A stretch of 64,000 nt of DNA from Sabulicella glaciei (GTDB lineage Bacteria; Pseudomonadota; Alphaproteobacteria; Acetobacterales; Acetobacteraceae): the NCBI RefSeq assembly GCF_026183895.1, contig NZ_JAPFQI010000001.1:153510-217509 (forward strand), given 5' to 3'. The translations under genes were made by a program, and so were the position numbers. Positions 44,352 through 52,689 of this stretch are shown here, piece after piece (the first letter of the stretch is position 1; the number at the start of each line of letters is the position of its first letter). The notes beneath the pieces were generated by a model. It saw nothing but the letters and a program-made list of their open reading frames with translations. It searched no databases and had not been told where the DNA came from.

Positions 44352-45179
44352 TTACCGGATGGGGCCCCCAAGGCGTGGGCCGCCCTCCGATATGGTGGGG
44401 TCTCCCCCCTGCACCCACCGAAAGCCCTCGTGCTTGGTGATGGCGGCGATCCGGACCATGCCCCCCACGGATTTCGGCAGCAGCACCGCGAAGCGGACGA
44501 AGCCGATCGTGGTCTCGACCAGGAAGCGCGCGAGGTCGATCGCATCCTTCATCGGCATGGCCGGGACCGAGAGCGCGGCATAAAGGTCCCGGACGAGCTT
44601 CTCCTGCAGGCGCATGGCCTCCGGCGGGCGCAAGCCGTGCTCCGCCAGGACGTCGGCGATGTCGAAGCCCACGCCGAGAACCAGCCGGTTCAGGGCCTCG
44701 TACTGCCCGTCCCACAGCACCCCGAACGCCGTCTCGTCCATGATTCGCCGTGGCGGGGGGCATTGTTGCCCCGTCATGCTCACTTGCCAGACTTCGGCCA
44801 GGGACCGGCCGGCGGAATAGCCGCAAAGCCGGAGCTGGAGACTGGTCGGCTCGGGACAGGCGGCGGCCTTTTCCTCGAACAGGAAGGCCCTCAACTGCGT
44901 TGCGACCTGCTCCATCGTGTAGCGGGCGGGGTCGAGCTTCCATTCGGGGCGGGCCGGGTCTCGCCCGGCGAAGCGGCGCCGCAGATCCTTCATGAGGGTC
45001 TCCACGGACTCGTTTCCGATTCCGCCCGCGCCCGTGGACATCGCTCCGATGGGCAAGCCCTCGCCGAGATGGGCAATCTTGTTGGCGTGGAGGTAAATCT
45101 GCCCGCTGCCCATGGTCCCGGCGCTGTCGGCGGCCATGACCACGCCATCGTTGATCTTCACGGAGACGATGATGGTCAT
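44352..45179 (-). CDS. Stand-alone proteasome-beta/HslV-superfamily Ntn hydrolase
   Basis: A 275-residue protein that starts M-TIIVSVKINDGVVMAADSAGT. After Met removal the threonine is residue 1, and counting from it Asp17 (MAADS) and Lys33 (HANKI) fall exactly at the catalytic positions of proteasome beta subunits and HslV. A glycine-rich turn (STGAGGIGNES) lies at about residue 50, and the late helix MPMKDAIDLARFLVETT resembles the helical pattern of the fold. It is longer than HslV (~175 aa) and is not next to hslU, nor to the ATP-grasp/transglutaminase genes that usually accompany Anbu. The ATG at 45179 has GGAAGGGA upstream. It is predicted to be a self-activating threonine peptidase or amidase; the substrate and any unfoldase are unknown. 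Confidence 0.75.
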   Translation of the reverse strand: MTIIVSVKINDGVVMAADSAGTMGSGQIYLHANKIAHLGEGLPIGAMSTGAGGIGNESVETLMKDLRRRFAGRDPARPEWKLDPARYTMEQVATQLRAFLFEEKAAACPEPTSLQLRLCGYSAGRSLAEVWQVSMTGQQCPPPRRIMDETAFGVLWDGQYEALNRLVLGVGFDIADVLAEHGLRPPEAMRLQEKLVRDLYAALSVPAMPMKDAIDLARFLVETTIGFVRFAVLLPKSVGGMVRIAAITKHEGFRWVQGGDPTISEGGPRLGGPIR

Positions 45180-45345
45180 GGCGTCCCTTCCGGGCCGAGG
45201 CTGGCCCTCACGATCTGCGCCGCCGTGCCGGTGCGCCACGAAGGCCATCATGCGGCCGGCGGCTTCGATGGAGCGTCAATCCACGCCGCCTGGCCGCTGG
45301 AGCTTCAAGGCCGAGCCGTGTCGCAGGCCGGTCCTTGGCCTCCGG

Positions 45346-45879
45346 CTATCCGCATTCCGCACAGGTTGCCAGCCCACGCCGCTCGCGCACGAGCCCGATC
45401 GCGTAGCCGCAACGCAGGCAATTCGCTTCGTCGTCCTGCGCGTCGAACGGATCGGCCACGCGCCGGCTCGGTCTCCGCACCCCTCCGCCCACACGCTTGG
45501 CTGGCGGCTCGGTTACCTGTCCAGCATCGGGCGAGACAGTCGCCACCAGTTCGTCCGCGGGCTCGGCAGCGGTCGGTGTCCACATCGGCATGACGTGGGT
45601 GACTGCCTCCCTCGTGGCGGTCTCGACGGGCTCGGGTGCCGGCGATGTGACGGATCTGGCGGGAAAGCCATCACCCCAGGTCTGGGCGTGAACCCCAGGA
45701 CCATTCTGTCGGGCGTCGGAACCGCCGGAGCCGGCGCCTCTGGCCGGCAAGCGAACGACCTCGACAACCCGGCTTCCGGTGGAGCCGCCCCTGCGCGGGA
45801 CGGTTCGGAGTTCACGCTGGCTGCTGCCGGTGGGCTGTCCTCCGCCCAGCCGGGCGAAAACGCGGTCAATGTCCGACAT
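45346..45879 (-). CDS. Hypothetical protein with C-terminal zinc ribbon
   Basis: A 177-residue protein. The first ~130 residues are low complexity and probably disordered. The C-terminus has CLRCGYAIGLVRERRGLATCAECG, two CxxC knuckles spaced as in a small zinc ribbon. The ATG at 45879 follows TTGGAGACC, a good ribosome-binding site, and the frame has consistent codon use. It lies 166 bp upstream of the proteasome-like hydrolase gene in the same direction. Function unknown; zinc ribbons of this kind bind nucleic acid or protein partners. Confidence 0.6.
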   Translation of the reverse strand: MSDIDRVFARLGGGQPTGSSQRELRTVPRRGGSTGSRVVEVVRLPARGAGSGGSDARQNGPGVHAQTWGDGFPARSVTSPAPEPVETATREAVTHVMPMWTPTAAEPADELVATVSPDAGQVTEPPAKRVGGGVRRPSRRVADPFDAQDDEANCLRCGYAIGLVRERRGLATCAECG

Positions 45880-46154
45880 GGGTCTCCAATTACTTCAGGG
45901 GATCGCGCCCCAAAACGGCCTGTGGCTGCGGAGGCGCAATGGTCACCGGGTTGTCGCAGGGCAGAAGTGCCCCATCCATGAGAAGCCTGAACCATTAAGC
46001 GGGTTTCCGCACCAGGCTCCGCAACACAGTGTTCGCGTCTGGTCGAGAAGGTCGACCAGCCCCTGCAACCCAAGCAATCCGGCCGGCTGGAAAGCGCTCG
46101 GGCGCCTTTTCCTGCAGCCGAACCTCAAGCCTGCCGGGCGCAGATGCGCACCGG

Positions 46155-46186
46155 AAGGCCCGCACGCCTTCAGCGGCGGGCCTTTC
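46155..46186 (-). terminator. Probable terminator overlapping the 60-aa gene stop codon
   Basis: GGCCCGC (46157-46163) pairs with GCGGGCC (46176-46182). On the minus strand the hairpin begins inside the last codons of the 60-residue gene and is followed only by TTCC, so the U tract is weak. Confidence 0.4.
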
Positions 46187-46352
46187 CTTTGGTGATCTCG
46201 CGCTCGATCACAGAGCGGTCGGTCGTTCCGGCCCGCCGCATGATCTCCCGCACGATGGCTGGGGAGATCCTGTGCCGCTTCGCGATCTGAGCGACATCTT
46301 CATCGACCTGTACGTCGGATTTCGGCGCAGAGTCGGCCACAGGGATTGCCAT
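46170..46352 (-). CDS. Small basic protein, DUF3606-like
   Basis: A 60-residue protein reading VQVDEDVAQIAKRHRISPAIVREIMRRAGTTDRSVIEREI, a helix-turn-helix-like pattern that resembles DUF3606-type small proteins ('...FGVSEEQLREAV...'). It is charged, lacks a signal peptide and ends GKARR. It starts 39 bp after the 134-residue coiled-coil gene in the same direction. The function of this class is unknown; nucleic-acid binding is conceivable. Confidence 0.6.
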   Translation of the reverse strand: MAIPVADSAPKSDVQVDEDVAQIAKRHRISPAIVREIMRRAGTTDRSVIEREITKGKARR

Positions 46353-46391
46353 GAGAAGTTCCGTTCGGGAGGTGGTTCTGATTCGGTTCGC

Positions 46392-46796
46392 TTACTTGCG
46401 GCGTGCCTGGCGGGCGGCATAACGCGCATCGCGCTTGGCTTTCTGCTCGACGGCGAGCGTCTCGGCCGCCTGGGCCGCATCACGCTCGGCCTCGGCCTGC
46501 CGCTCGATTTCTTCTGCGGCGAGGCGTGCCTCCTCGGCCCGGCGGGCGGCCTGTTCTGCCTCGACCTTTCGGGCTTCCGCAGCGACAGCCTCTGCCCGCG
46601 CCTCGGCCTCGGCGCGACGCTGGGCGCGTACCCCCTCGCGCAACTCGGCAGCGGCGCGCTGTGCGGCAAGGCGCTCCTGCACTGTGGGATCATCCACACG
46701 CGGTTGCGCGCGGAAGCGGTCGATCATCGCCTTGCGGGCGAGGTCGGCCGCTTCGCGCCTGGCATTGAAATCGTCGCGCTTGGTTCCGTGCATCAT
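46392..46796 (-). CDS. DUF6481-like coiled-coil protein
   Basis: A 134-residue, extremely Ala/Arg/Glu-rich protein. The N-terminal motif DDFNARREAADLARKAMIDRFRAQPRVDDPTVQERLAAQRAA matches the DUF6481 pattern common in alphaproteobacteria; the remainder (about residues 45-130) is a continuous predicted coiled coil. No membrane segment. Its neighbours are small stress- or cold-shock-type genes. Function unknown. Confidence 0.7.
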   Translation of the reverse strand: MMHGTKRDDFNARREAADLARKAMIDRFRAQPRVDDPTVQERLAAQRAAAELREGVRAQRRAEAEARAEAVAAEARKVEAEQAARRAEEARLAAEEIERQAEAERDAAQAAETLAVEQKAKRDARYAARQARRK

Positions 46797-46843
46797 GCGT
46801 AGCTATTGTCCTTGAAGTGGTGAACGAGGGCGAGCCGCCTAGA

Positions 46844-46978
46844 TCATCCGAGGATGTCGAGGACGATCTGGCGGATCTCTGCGGGCGAAAGCCCGGTGCT
46901 GGGGCGAGGCGCCGGCGGCGCTGCGGCCGTGGTGTCGCCATGCGCGGATAGAACGCGCGGAGCGTGCTTGATGGTCAT
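46844..46978 (-). CDS. 44-residue hypothetical protein
   Basis: A short frame (TIKHAPRVLSAHGDT ... GLSPAEIRQIVLDILG) with a Pro/Ala-rich middle and an amphipathic C-terminal helix. The ATG at 46978 has only a weak AAGAAAG element upstream. It sits between the cold-shock gene and the coiled-coil gene, all in the same direction. The helix-like ending and conserved-looking PAEIRQIVLDIL block favour a real small protein, but support is modest. Confidence 0.4.
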   Translation of the reverse strand: MTIKHAPRVLSAHGDTTAAAPPAPRPSTGLSPAEIRQIVLDILG

Positions 46979-47069
46979 GCTAATTTTCTTTCTTCTTGGC
47001 GACGCCGTCCCAGGGGGCGGCGCCGCATCCATGCGAAAGGGCCGGGCGCGCTGCGCCGGCCGCAATCGA

Positions 47070-47085
47070 AAGGCCGTCAGGCCTT
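47070..47085 (-). terminator. Short hairpin spanning the cold-shock gene stop codon
   Basis: AAGGCC (47070-47075) and GGCCTT (47080-47085) form a 6-bp stem with a 4-nt loop holding part of the stop codon. On the minus strand the stem is followed by TTC. A second GC-rich hairpin lies just downstream (about 47039-47062) ending in CCCTTTC. Together they probably terminate the cold-shock mRNA. Confidence 0.45.
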
Positions 47086-47283
47086 GCGCAGATTGGTCGC
47101 GGACATCTTGCCCTGCTGACCGCGCTGGACTTCGTATTCGAGCTTGTCACCTTCGTTGGGCGCGTCGAGGCCGGCGCGCTGGACGTCGGAGATATGGAGG
47201 AAAACGTCCTTCGTGCCGTCTTCAGGCTGGATGAAGCCGTATCCCTTGGTGGCGTTGAACCACTTGATGGTACCAATGGACAT
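47077..47283 (-). CDS. cspA: Cold-shock protein (CspA family)
   Basis: A 68-residue single OB-fold RNA chaperone. RNP1 is KGYGFIQ (residues 13-19) and RNP2 is VFLHI (about 27-31); WFN precedes them. It binds single-stranded RNA/DNA and melts mRNA structure. A promoter about 128 nt upstream would give the long leader typical of cold-regulated csp mRNAs. Whether this copy is cold-induced or constitutive cannot be decided from sequence. Confidence 0.95.
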   Translation of the reverse strand: MSIGTIKWFNATKGYGFIQPEDGTKDVFLHISDVQRAGLDAPNEGDKLEYEVQRGQQGKMSATNLRKA

Positions 47284-47753
47284 GAATGTTCCGTGTTCGA
47301 TAGGTCACGGCCACACCGAATGATGTGTCCGATCAATCTTCTACAGGGAATGGGCGGGCTCAGCGCTCGATGAGGAGCTGGGGGAGCGCACTAAAACCAA
47401 GAAAAGCTGATGTCTCCAATATAGCTGAGGCCGCACCAGAATGTAAGGTGCAAAATGTTCGGCCGTCAGCTTCTTGCGGAGCTTGGTTCCGCATCCGGGC
47501 GTGCGGGGGAGTTTTCCAGCTTCGGACGTCCGTTGTTTCCTCGCCTCCTCGTGACCGCGCCGGTTCCTTGAGGCTGGAACTCGGGCGCGGCTTCCTGCCT
47601 CGCTCACCGCGAGCCGCCCGCACCTTTTTCCGAGAAGCACACTCCCCTTCGGCTGTCGCGCCCGAGAGCCAATTCAGCGGACAACATCGCGAGCCATGCC
47701 GTGCGAAAGGCTCCCCCTACATGCTTCTCGCAACCCAGCGGTCCGCGGGCCAA
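47284..47753. other. Long intergenic region upstream of cspA
   Basis: About 470 bp lie between the cspA start and the end of the giant nucleotidase gene. The cspA-proximal part (to about 47460) is the least GC-rich part of the neighbourhood and holds a candidate promoter and leader. The remainder has only short frames without family resemblance and no clear hairpin terminator for the nucleotidase gene. Confidence 0.5.
47418..47446 (-). promoter_or_regulatory. Candidate cspA promoter with long 5' leader
   Basis: Reading the minus strand, TTACAT (47446-47441) and TATATT (47423-47418) are spaced 17 bp. The -10 is strong and the -35 weak. The predicted start near 47411 leaves a leader of about 128 nt before the cspA ATG. 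Confidence 0.4.
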
Positions 47754-50700
47754 TCAGCCGAGCAGCGTCCACTCGCTCCCCGGCCCACCGATCATGGTGG
47801 CCGCCTTCAGCGCGAAACCGTCCATCTCCCATAGGCCAAGCGCACCCGTCTCGTGCCGCAGCACGAGGTCGGCGCGGCCGTCGCCCGACAGGTCGGCCAC
47901 CTGGGCGACACGCCAGGACGGACCGAAGGCGAGCGTTGTGCTCTCCACGCCTTCCGTGCCCCATTCCCACAGCGTTACGTCACCCGTCGCGTCATCCTGC
48001 CAGACGAAGCCGGAGCGTCCATCGCCATCCAGGTCGGCCATGCCGGCCAGGGCGAAGCGCCCCTCCACCGTCCCGGCCTGGGTTGCGGAGAGCCGGGTGG
48101 TCCAGTCCATCTCCCACACCCAGATGCCGTCCGCTTCGTCTCGAAGGACGATGTCGGCATTCGCGTCGCCTGTGACGTCCGCGCTGGCCAGGACCGTCTG
48201 GCCCGGTGCATGGCCCACGAAGACGCTGGCGGCGGGGGCGAGGCCGTTGCCATCCATGCGCCAAGCGGTGACGCCGCCATCGGCGCCCTGCCACACGAGG
48301 TCGGCGTCGCCGTCGCCATCCAGGTCGCCCTGAGCCACGAGCGTCAGCCCAGTCGGGCCCTGCCGCCAGGAGGCGCTCACCATCCCCGTACCGTCGCTCT
48401 TCAGCAGCCAGAGGTTGTTCCCGGCCGCGCTGTTGAAGAGGAGGTCGGCCCGCCCGTCGCCGGTCATGTCGCCGGAGAAGCGGAAGCGCCACGCGCCCGG
48501 CTGCGCCCAGCCGATGACCGCCGCGTCATCGACGGTTGATCCATCCATCGTCCAGAGGCCGATGACGCCGTTCCCGTTCAGGAAGACCAGGTCGGCCGAC
48601 AGGTCGCCAGTCATGTCGCCGCGCCGGGGCTGGAGGTTGAGCGCGCCGTCGTCGAAGCGCAGCGCCTCCACGCCGGTGACGAGGGCGGTGCCGCCCGAGG
48701 TCTGCACCTGGAGGCGGCCATCGAACAGGTTGGTGATCACCGCATCGGCACGGTTTCCGGCGAAGACCGCCGTGTCGAAGCCGCGCCCACCATCGAGCAG
48801 GTCGTCGCCGCCGCGGCCGATGAGCGTATCGTTGCCACCCTCGCCGAAGATCGCCTCCGCGGCAGCGTGGCCCTGGATCGCCTCGCCGCGCTCGCCGCCG
48901 CGGACGGACATGGAGGCATCGAACTGCACGAGGCGCGCATAGCTCCCGTCCGGCGTGATCTGCGCCCAGGGACGCAGCGCCGTGTCGTCGCGGAAGTCGA
49001 GATTCTGAACGCGAAGATCGGCCTGCGGTCCGGCATCCGCCTCCTCATAGGCGCTGGACTGGGTTCCATGCAGCGCGACCATGTACTCGGCGAGGGCGTC
49101 CTGCTCCGTCCCCTTGACGGCGAAGGAGGCGGCGCCGTCCGAAAGCGCGGCGTTGTTCTGAAGATCCACCCGACTGCCGGGGATGATGAAGCCGGGCAGG
49201 GGGTAGCTGTCGCCGCCATCCGCGAGGAAGGAGAGGGTCACTAGCTTGATCACGCGGCCCGGGTCGCCGACCAGCACCCCGTCCTGCATGATCACGTCGG
49301 CGACCGAACCGTCCTCGTTGAGGATGGCGAGGTTGCGGATGCGCTCGCCTTCCGTCGTGACCGCGCCGCCGCTGACGGCCTGCGCGGCGCGCGCCGGGTC
49401 GAAGGAGAAGGACACGCCGCCGACCTGCGCAAACTGGCCCGGCGTGGCGGTGGAGGTCCATCCCGCCACCGCATGCTCGAAGAGCCGCTCGAAATTTGCC
49501 GCCGTGACGGACACGATGGAAAGGGTGTTGTTGAAGCGAAGCGAGTTCTCGATGTCGAGCTGGCTGACGCCGCCGGCCGGCTTGCCGGCCGCCGGGTTCT
49601 CCAGCGGCGGAAGCTCCTCCGGAATGGGCTGGCCCAGCACGGCGCCGATCTCGGCCCGGATGCCGCCGCCATTCTTCAGCGACACCATCACCCCGGCATC
49701 CACCTGGCGTGCGACGAAGAGGTTGGCGTCGGCGGAAAGGTTGCCGAGGTTGGTTTCCTCCGTGCGGACCTCGTTGCGGCGGCCCTCCAGGAAGACGTCG
49801 GTGAAGCCGAAGACATTGCCGTCTTTGGTCTCGATCACCGCCTGGATGGCGTCGGTAATCTTCTTCACCTCGCCGCCGCGCGTACCCTCGCCATAGGCGT
49901 CACACTCGCCCCAGAGCGCGGCGACGTTCTCGTCGGTCGTGGCGATGGCGCCGTTCAGCGCAGTGTCGACGGCGCCGGGGATGATCACGCCATTCGCATC
50001 GAAGTCGAGAACGAGGCGGCCGACATAGGAGTACTCGCCCGAGGTGGAAACGACCGCGACCGGCTTGCCGTCGGCGGCGGTGCGGAACACCGGGTATCCC
50101 TCGCTCGGCGTGTCGCCGGGGCGCAGCGCGTCGTCGCCATCGGCGAAGATGGCGTGGGACCCGGCGGAAACGATGATGTCCACGCCGCTGATCAGAGAGG
50201 CCAGCTGCAGCTCGTTCGCGTATTGCTGGAGGTGGGAGAGCAGGACGATCTTGTTGATGCCCTGTGCCACCATGGCGTCGACCCAGGGCTGGATGATCTG
50301 CGCCAGCTCCGCCATGTTGTCGCGGCCCCCATCGCCAGCGGAATCGAGGACGCGCACCCCGCCCACCGTCGAGATGGAGGCGAGAAGCTGGGTGGTCAGC
50401 CCCAGTATGCCGATCGTCTCGCCCCCTGCCTGCACCGTCGTCCAGGGCGCGATCTGCGCGTCGACGTTCTCGTTCGCGACTGACTGGTTGTCGGCGAGGT
50501 CCGCGGGCTTGGTCGCATAGGTGGAGGCGTCGCGCAGCGCCGTGGTGACGAGGGCGCGCAGCGTCGGCTCGTCGGCGAAGTTCAGGTTGGCCGAGAGATA
50601 GGGGAACTGCGCGCCGATATTGGTGACGCGCCCCGTCGTGGTGCCGGAGGTGCCGGCCGTGAAGTCGATTGCGGCGGCAAGGGCATTGGGGCCGAGGTCG

Positions 50701-52580
50701 AATTCATGGTTGCCGAGCACGGAAGCCTGAATGCCGATCGCGTTCATGATGGCGATGTCGGCGGCAAAGAAGGCTGGGCTGGATCCGCCTAAGCCGGTAA
50801 GCGACCCCGCGGGAAGGCCAAGCAGGGTTTCATAGAAGCCCCGCAGCACGGGCAGAAGGCTCGGGTCGGTGCCGGCAGCGCCGAAGGGACCGGGCAGGAA
50901 GTTGTCGCCGCCCGAAAGCGTGATGCTGGCGGGGACGGCATCCTCCAGCCGGTCCACGATGGCCGCGAATTGCTTGGCGCGGTCCGTGGCGAGCAACCCC
51001 GCCTCGACATCCGAGCCGTGCAGGAGCTGCAAGCGGAAGGTGCCGGGCTGGCCGACGGTGATGTCGAAGCCGGTCGTCGTGCCGCTCACCTCGTTCACGA
51101 CGATGAGGCGGGGCGCCTCGTCTTCCGTGGCAGGCACGAAGACGCTGGTCTCCGGCCCGGTGTCGCCGGGGCGCTGGATCAGGCCGGCATAGGACACCTC
51201 CTCCGGCCCGTCGATGCGAAACGCCATGTTGGCGTTGCCGCGCTCCAGCCCCACGAAGGCGTAAAGCTGGCCATCCACCGTCCCGAGGGTGATGTGCTCC
51301 GGCTCCGCGCCCTTGTTGTCCGAGCGGCCATCGTCGTAGAGGGCGGGGAAGCGGCTCGCCAGGACCTCGTCGATCATCTGGCCGCTGTTGAAGCGAAGCG
51401 TCAGTGTCGGGGCGTCGTCCGGCCCGCCCACCTCCCAGATCGAGAAGGAGCGTGCGCCCGGCGCCACCAGCACGTCGAGGTCGCCGTCGCCATCAAGGTC
51501 GCCGTGCCATTTGGTGACTTCGAGCCGGCCGAGATCTGCGTCGCCGCGCCGCGACTGCACCTGTGTCAGCAGAGCAGGGTCCAGCGGCGGATTGCCAGTG
51601 GTGGGGACACTGCCGGAGGCTGGGACAAGGGCCGAGATCCGCACGCCCTCGTTGAACGCGCCACCATACTCGCGCAGGTCGCCCTCATTGGCGGTGACGA
51701 GGAAGGTCATGCCGTCCTGCACGAAGGAGGCGATGGCATCGGGCATGTAGGCGCCGAAGATGGGAACCTGGCGGATATTGGGACCGCCATCCCGATCGCT
51801 GGTGTCGATGCCGTTCCCCGGCTGGGAATGGTCGGACAGGCCGAGCGGCATGACGGAGACCCAGGCATTCGCCTCCAGGTCGAACACCGCGATGGCATTG
51901 TTCTCCTGAAGCGTCACGTAGGCGCGGCTGCCGCTGACCGTGATGTATTCCGGCTCGAAATCAGTGGAGGGCAGGGCGGTGCTGGCAGCGCCGAAGCCAT
52001 TGGCGATCTTCACCCCCGCAGCGCGCAGCGCGTCCACCTGGGGGTCGAAGGCCTCGAAGCCAAAGAAGTCGTAGGACCAGTCGGACACCTGGATGACGCC
52101 GAGGCCGCCCTGCGGGTCCGCCGCGTAGCCGGGAGCGGGCTCGCCCTCGATGGCGACGAGGAGGCGGGCGCCGTCTGCGGTGAAGGTGATCATGTCCGGC
52201 ACGGCGCCGACCTGGGCCGTGGCGCGCCAGGTGGCGGCGGTGCCGGCCTGATCCAGTGTGAAGACGGCGACAAAGCCTTCGGCGCCGGGAGCCGGCCCGT
52301 CGAAGGCGATGGCGAGGTTGCTGCCGCTCACCGCCACGGAGTTGCCCGTGCCAAGGCTTGGCGTCGCGCCGCCGTCGGGCGCGAGGATGGCGGATTTCGG
52401 GATGGAGAAGCGCAGCGCGCCGGCCTGGGCGTCGAGCGCGTCCACGCCATTGGCGCCGAGGGTGAAGACGAGGTTCCGGGCGGCGTCGTAGGCCACCACC
52501 TCCGAGTTGCCGGCCGCGCCGCCTGGAAGGCCCGCATGGCTGACGTTGAAGATGGCCGTGCCCTTGACGTTGATGGTCAC
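47754..52580 (-). CDS. Giant secreted 5'-nucleotidase: choice-of-anchor I + metallophosphatase + RTX-like + FG-GAP repeats
   Basis: A 1608-residue modular protein. Residues ~1-510 form a beta-propeller-like choice-of-anchor I domain (NGFGAASTALPSTDFEPEYITV, MPDAIASFVQDG). Residues ~515-870 are a calcineurin-like metallophosphatase: LLHGSDVEAG (521-528, the metal site as DxE rather than the usual DxH), GGDN (557-560) and GNHEFD (623-628). A 5'-nucleotidase C-terminal domain follows (ETNLGNLSADANL, VSLKNGGGIR). Then come one or two calcium-binding nonapeptides (GEGGNDTLIGRGGDDLLDGG) and about 260 residues of FG-GAP/VCBS-like repeats (GDMTGDLSADLVF, GDLDGDGDADLVW). No N-terminal signal is seen; the RTX-type repeats suggest type I secretion. 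It probably releases phosphate from extracellular nucleotides. No ABC exporter is adjacent. Confidence 0.88.
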   Translation of the reverse strand: MTINVKGTAIFNVSHAGLPGGAAGNSEVVAYDAARNLVFTLGANGVDALDAQAGALRFSIPKSAILAPDGGATPSLGTGNSVAVSGSNLAIAFDGPAPGAEGFVAVFTLDQAGTAATWRATAQVGAVPDMITFTADGARLLVAIEGEPAPGYAADPQGGLGVIQVSDWSYDFFGFEAFDPQVDALRAAGVKIANGFGAASTALPSTDFEPEYITVSGSRAYVTLQENNAIAVFDLEANAWVSVMPLGLSDHSQPGNGIDTSDRDGGPNIRQVPIFGAYMPDAIASFVQDGMTFLVTANEGDLREYGGAFNEGVRISALVPASGSVPTTGNPPLDPALLTQVQSRRGDADLGRLEVTKWHGDLDGDGDLDVLVAPGARSFSIWEVGGPDDAPTLTLRFNSGQMIDEVLASRFPALYDDGRSDNKGAEPEHITLGTVDGQLYAFVGLERGNANMAFRIDGPEEVSYAGLIQRPGDTGPETSVFVPATEDEAPRLIVVNEVSGTTTGFDITVGQPGTFRLQLLHGSDVEAGLLATDRAKQFAAIVDRLEDAVPASITLSGGDNFLPGPFGAAGTDPSLLPVLRGFYETLLGLPAGSLTGLGGSSPAFFAADIAIMNAIGIQASVLGNHEFDLGPNALAAAIDFTAGTSGTTTGRVTNIGAQFPYLSANLNFADEPTLRALVTTALRDASTYATKPADLADNQSVANENVDAQIAPWTTVQAGGETIGILGLTTQLLASISTVGGVRVLDSAGDGGRDNMAELAQIIQPWVDAMVAQGINKIVLLSHLQQYANELQLASLISGVDIIVSAGSHAIFADGDDALRPGDTPSEGYPVFRTAADGKPVAVVSTSGEYSYVGRLVLDFDANGVIIPGAVDTALNGAIATTDENVAALWGECDAYGEGTRGGEVKKITDAIQAVIETKDGNVFGFTDVFLEGRRNEVRTEETNLGNLSADANLFVARQVDAGVMVSLKNGGGIRAEIGAVLGQPIPEELPPLENPAAGKPAGGVSQLDIENSLRFNNTLSIVSVTAANFERLFEHAVAGWTSTATPGQFAQVGGVSFSFDPARAAQAVSGGAVTTEGERIRNLAILNEDGSVADVIMQDGVLVGDPGRVIKLVTLSFLADGGDSYPLPGFIIPGSRVDLQNNAALSDGAASFAVKGTEQDALAEYMVALHGTQSSAYEEADAGPQADLRVQNLDFRDDTALRPWAQITPDGSYARLVQFDASMSVRGGERGEAIQGHAAAEAIFGEGGNDTLIGRGGDDLLDGGRGFDTAVFAGNRADAVITNLFDGRLQVQTSGGTALVTGVEALRFDDGALNLQPRRGDMTGDLSADLVFLNGNGVIGLWTMDGSTVDDAAVIGWAQPGAWRFRFSGDMTGDGRADLLFNSAAGNNLWLLKSDGTGMVSASWRQGPTGLTLVAQGDLDGDGDADLVWQGADGGVTAWRMDGNGLAPAASVFVGHAPGQTVLASADVTGDANADIVLRDEADGIWVWEMDWTTRLSATQAGTVEGRFALAGMADLDGDGRSGFVWQDDATGDVTLWEWGTEGVESTTLAFGPSWRVAQVADLSGDGRADLVLRHETGALGLWEMDGFALKAATMIGGPGSEWTLLG

Positions 52581-52689
52581 TGATCGCCCCCGGTCCGTTG
52601 ACCGGGCGTTTCTGTGGGGCGCCGCCTTTCATGTCTTTGCCAGTTCGGCGACAGGGACGAGAAGCTTCCGTGACGGCCCGCGAGGCGTC

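Noticed and set aside
43792-45593. Long plus-strand frames (263 and 578 codons) across the small-gene patch
   Set aside because: They run antisense through the cysteine-rich and proteasome-like genes, whose signal peptide and catalytic residues are far better supported.
47325-47834. A 169-codon plus-strand frame in the cspA upstream region
   Set aside because: No ribosome-binding site, no family resemblance, and it runs into the nucleotidase gene antisense; the region is better explained as promoter and leader.
48000-52500. DNA-level tandem repeats or a CRISPR-like array in the giant gene
   Set aside because: The repeated Asp/Gly-rich motifs are protein-level FG-GAP/RTX repeats with diverged codons; there are no regular identical repeats with spacers anywhere in the window.
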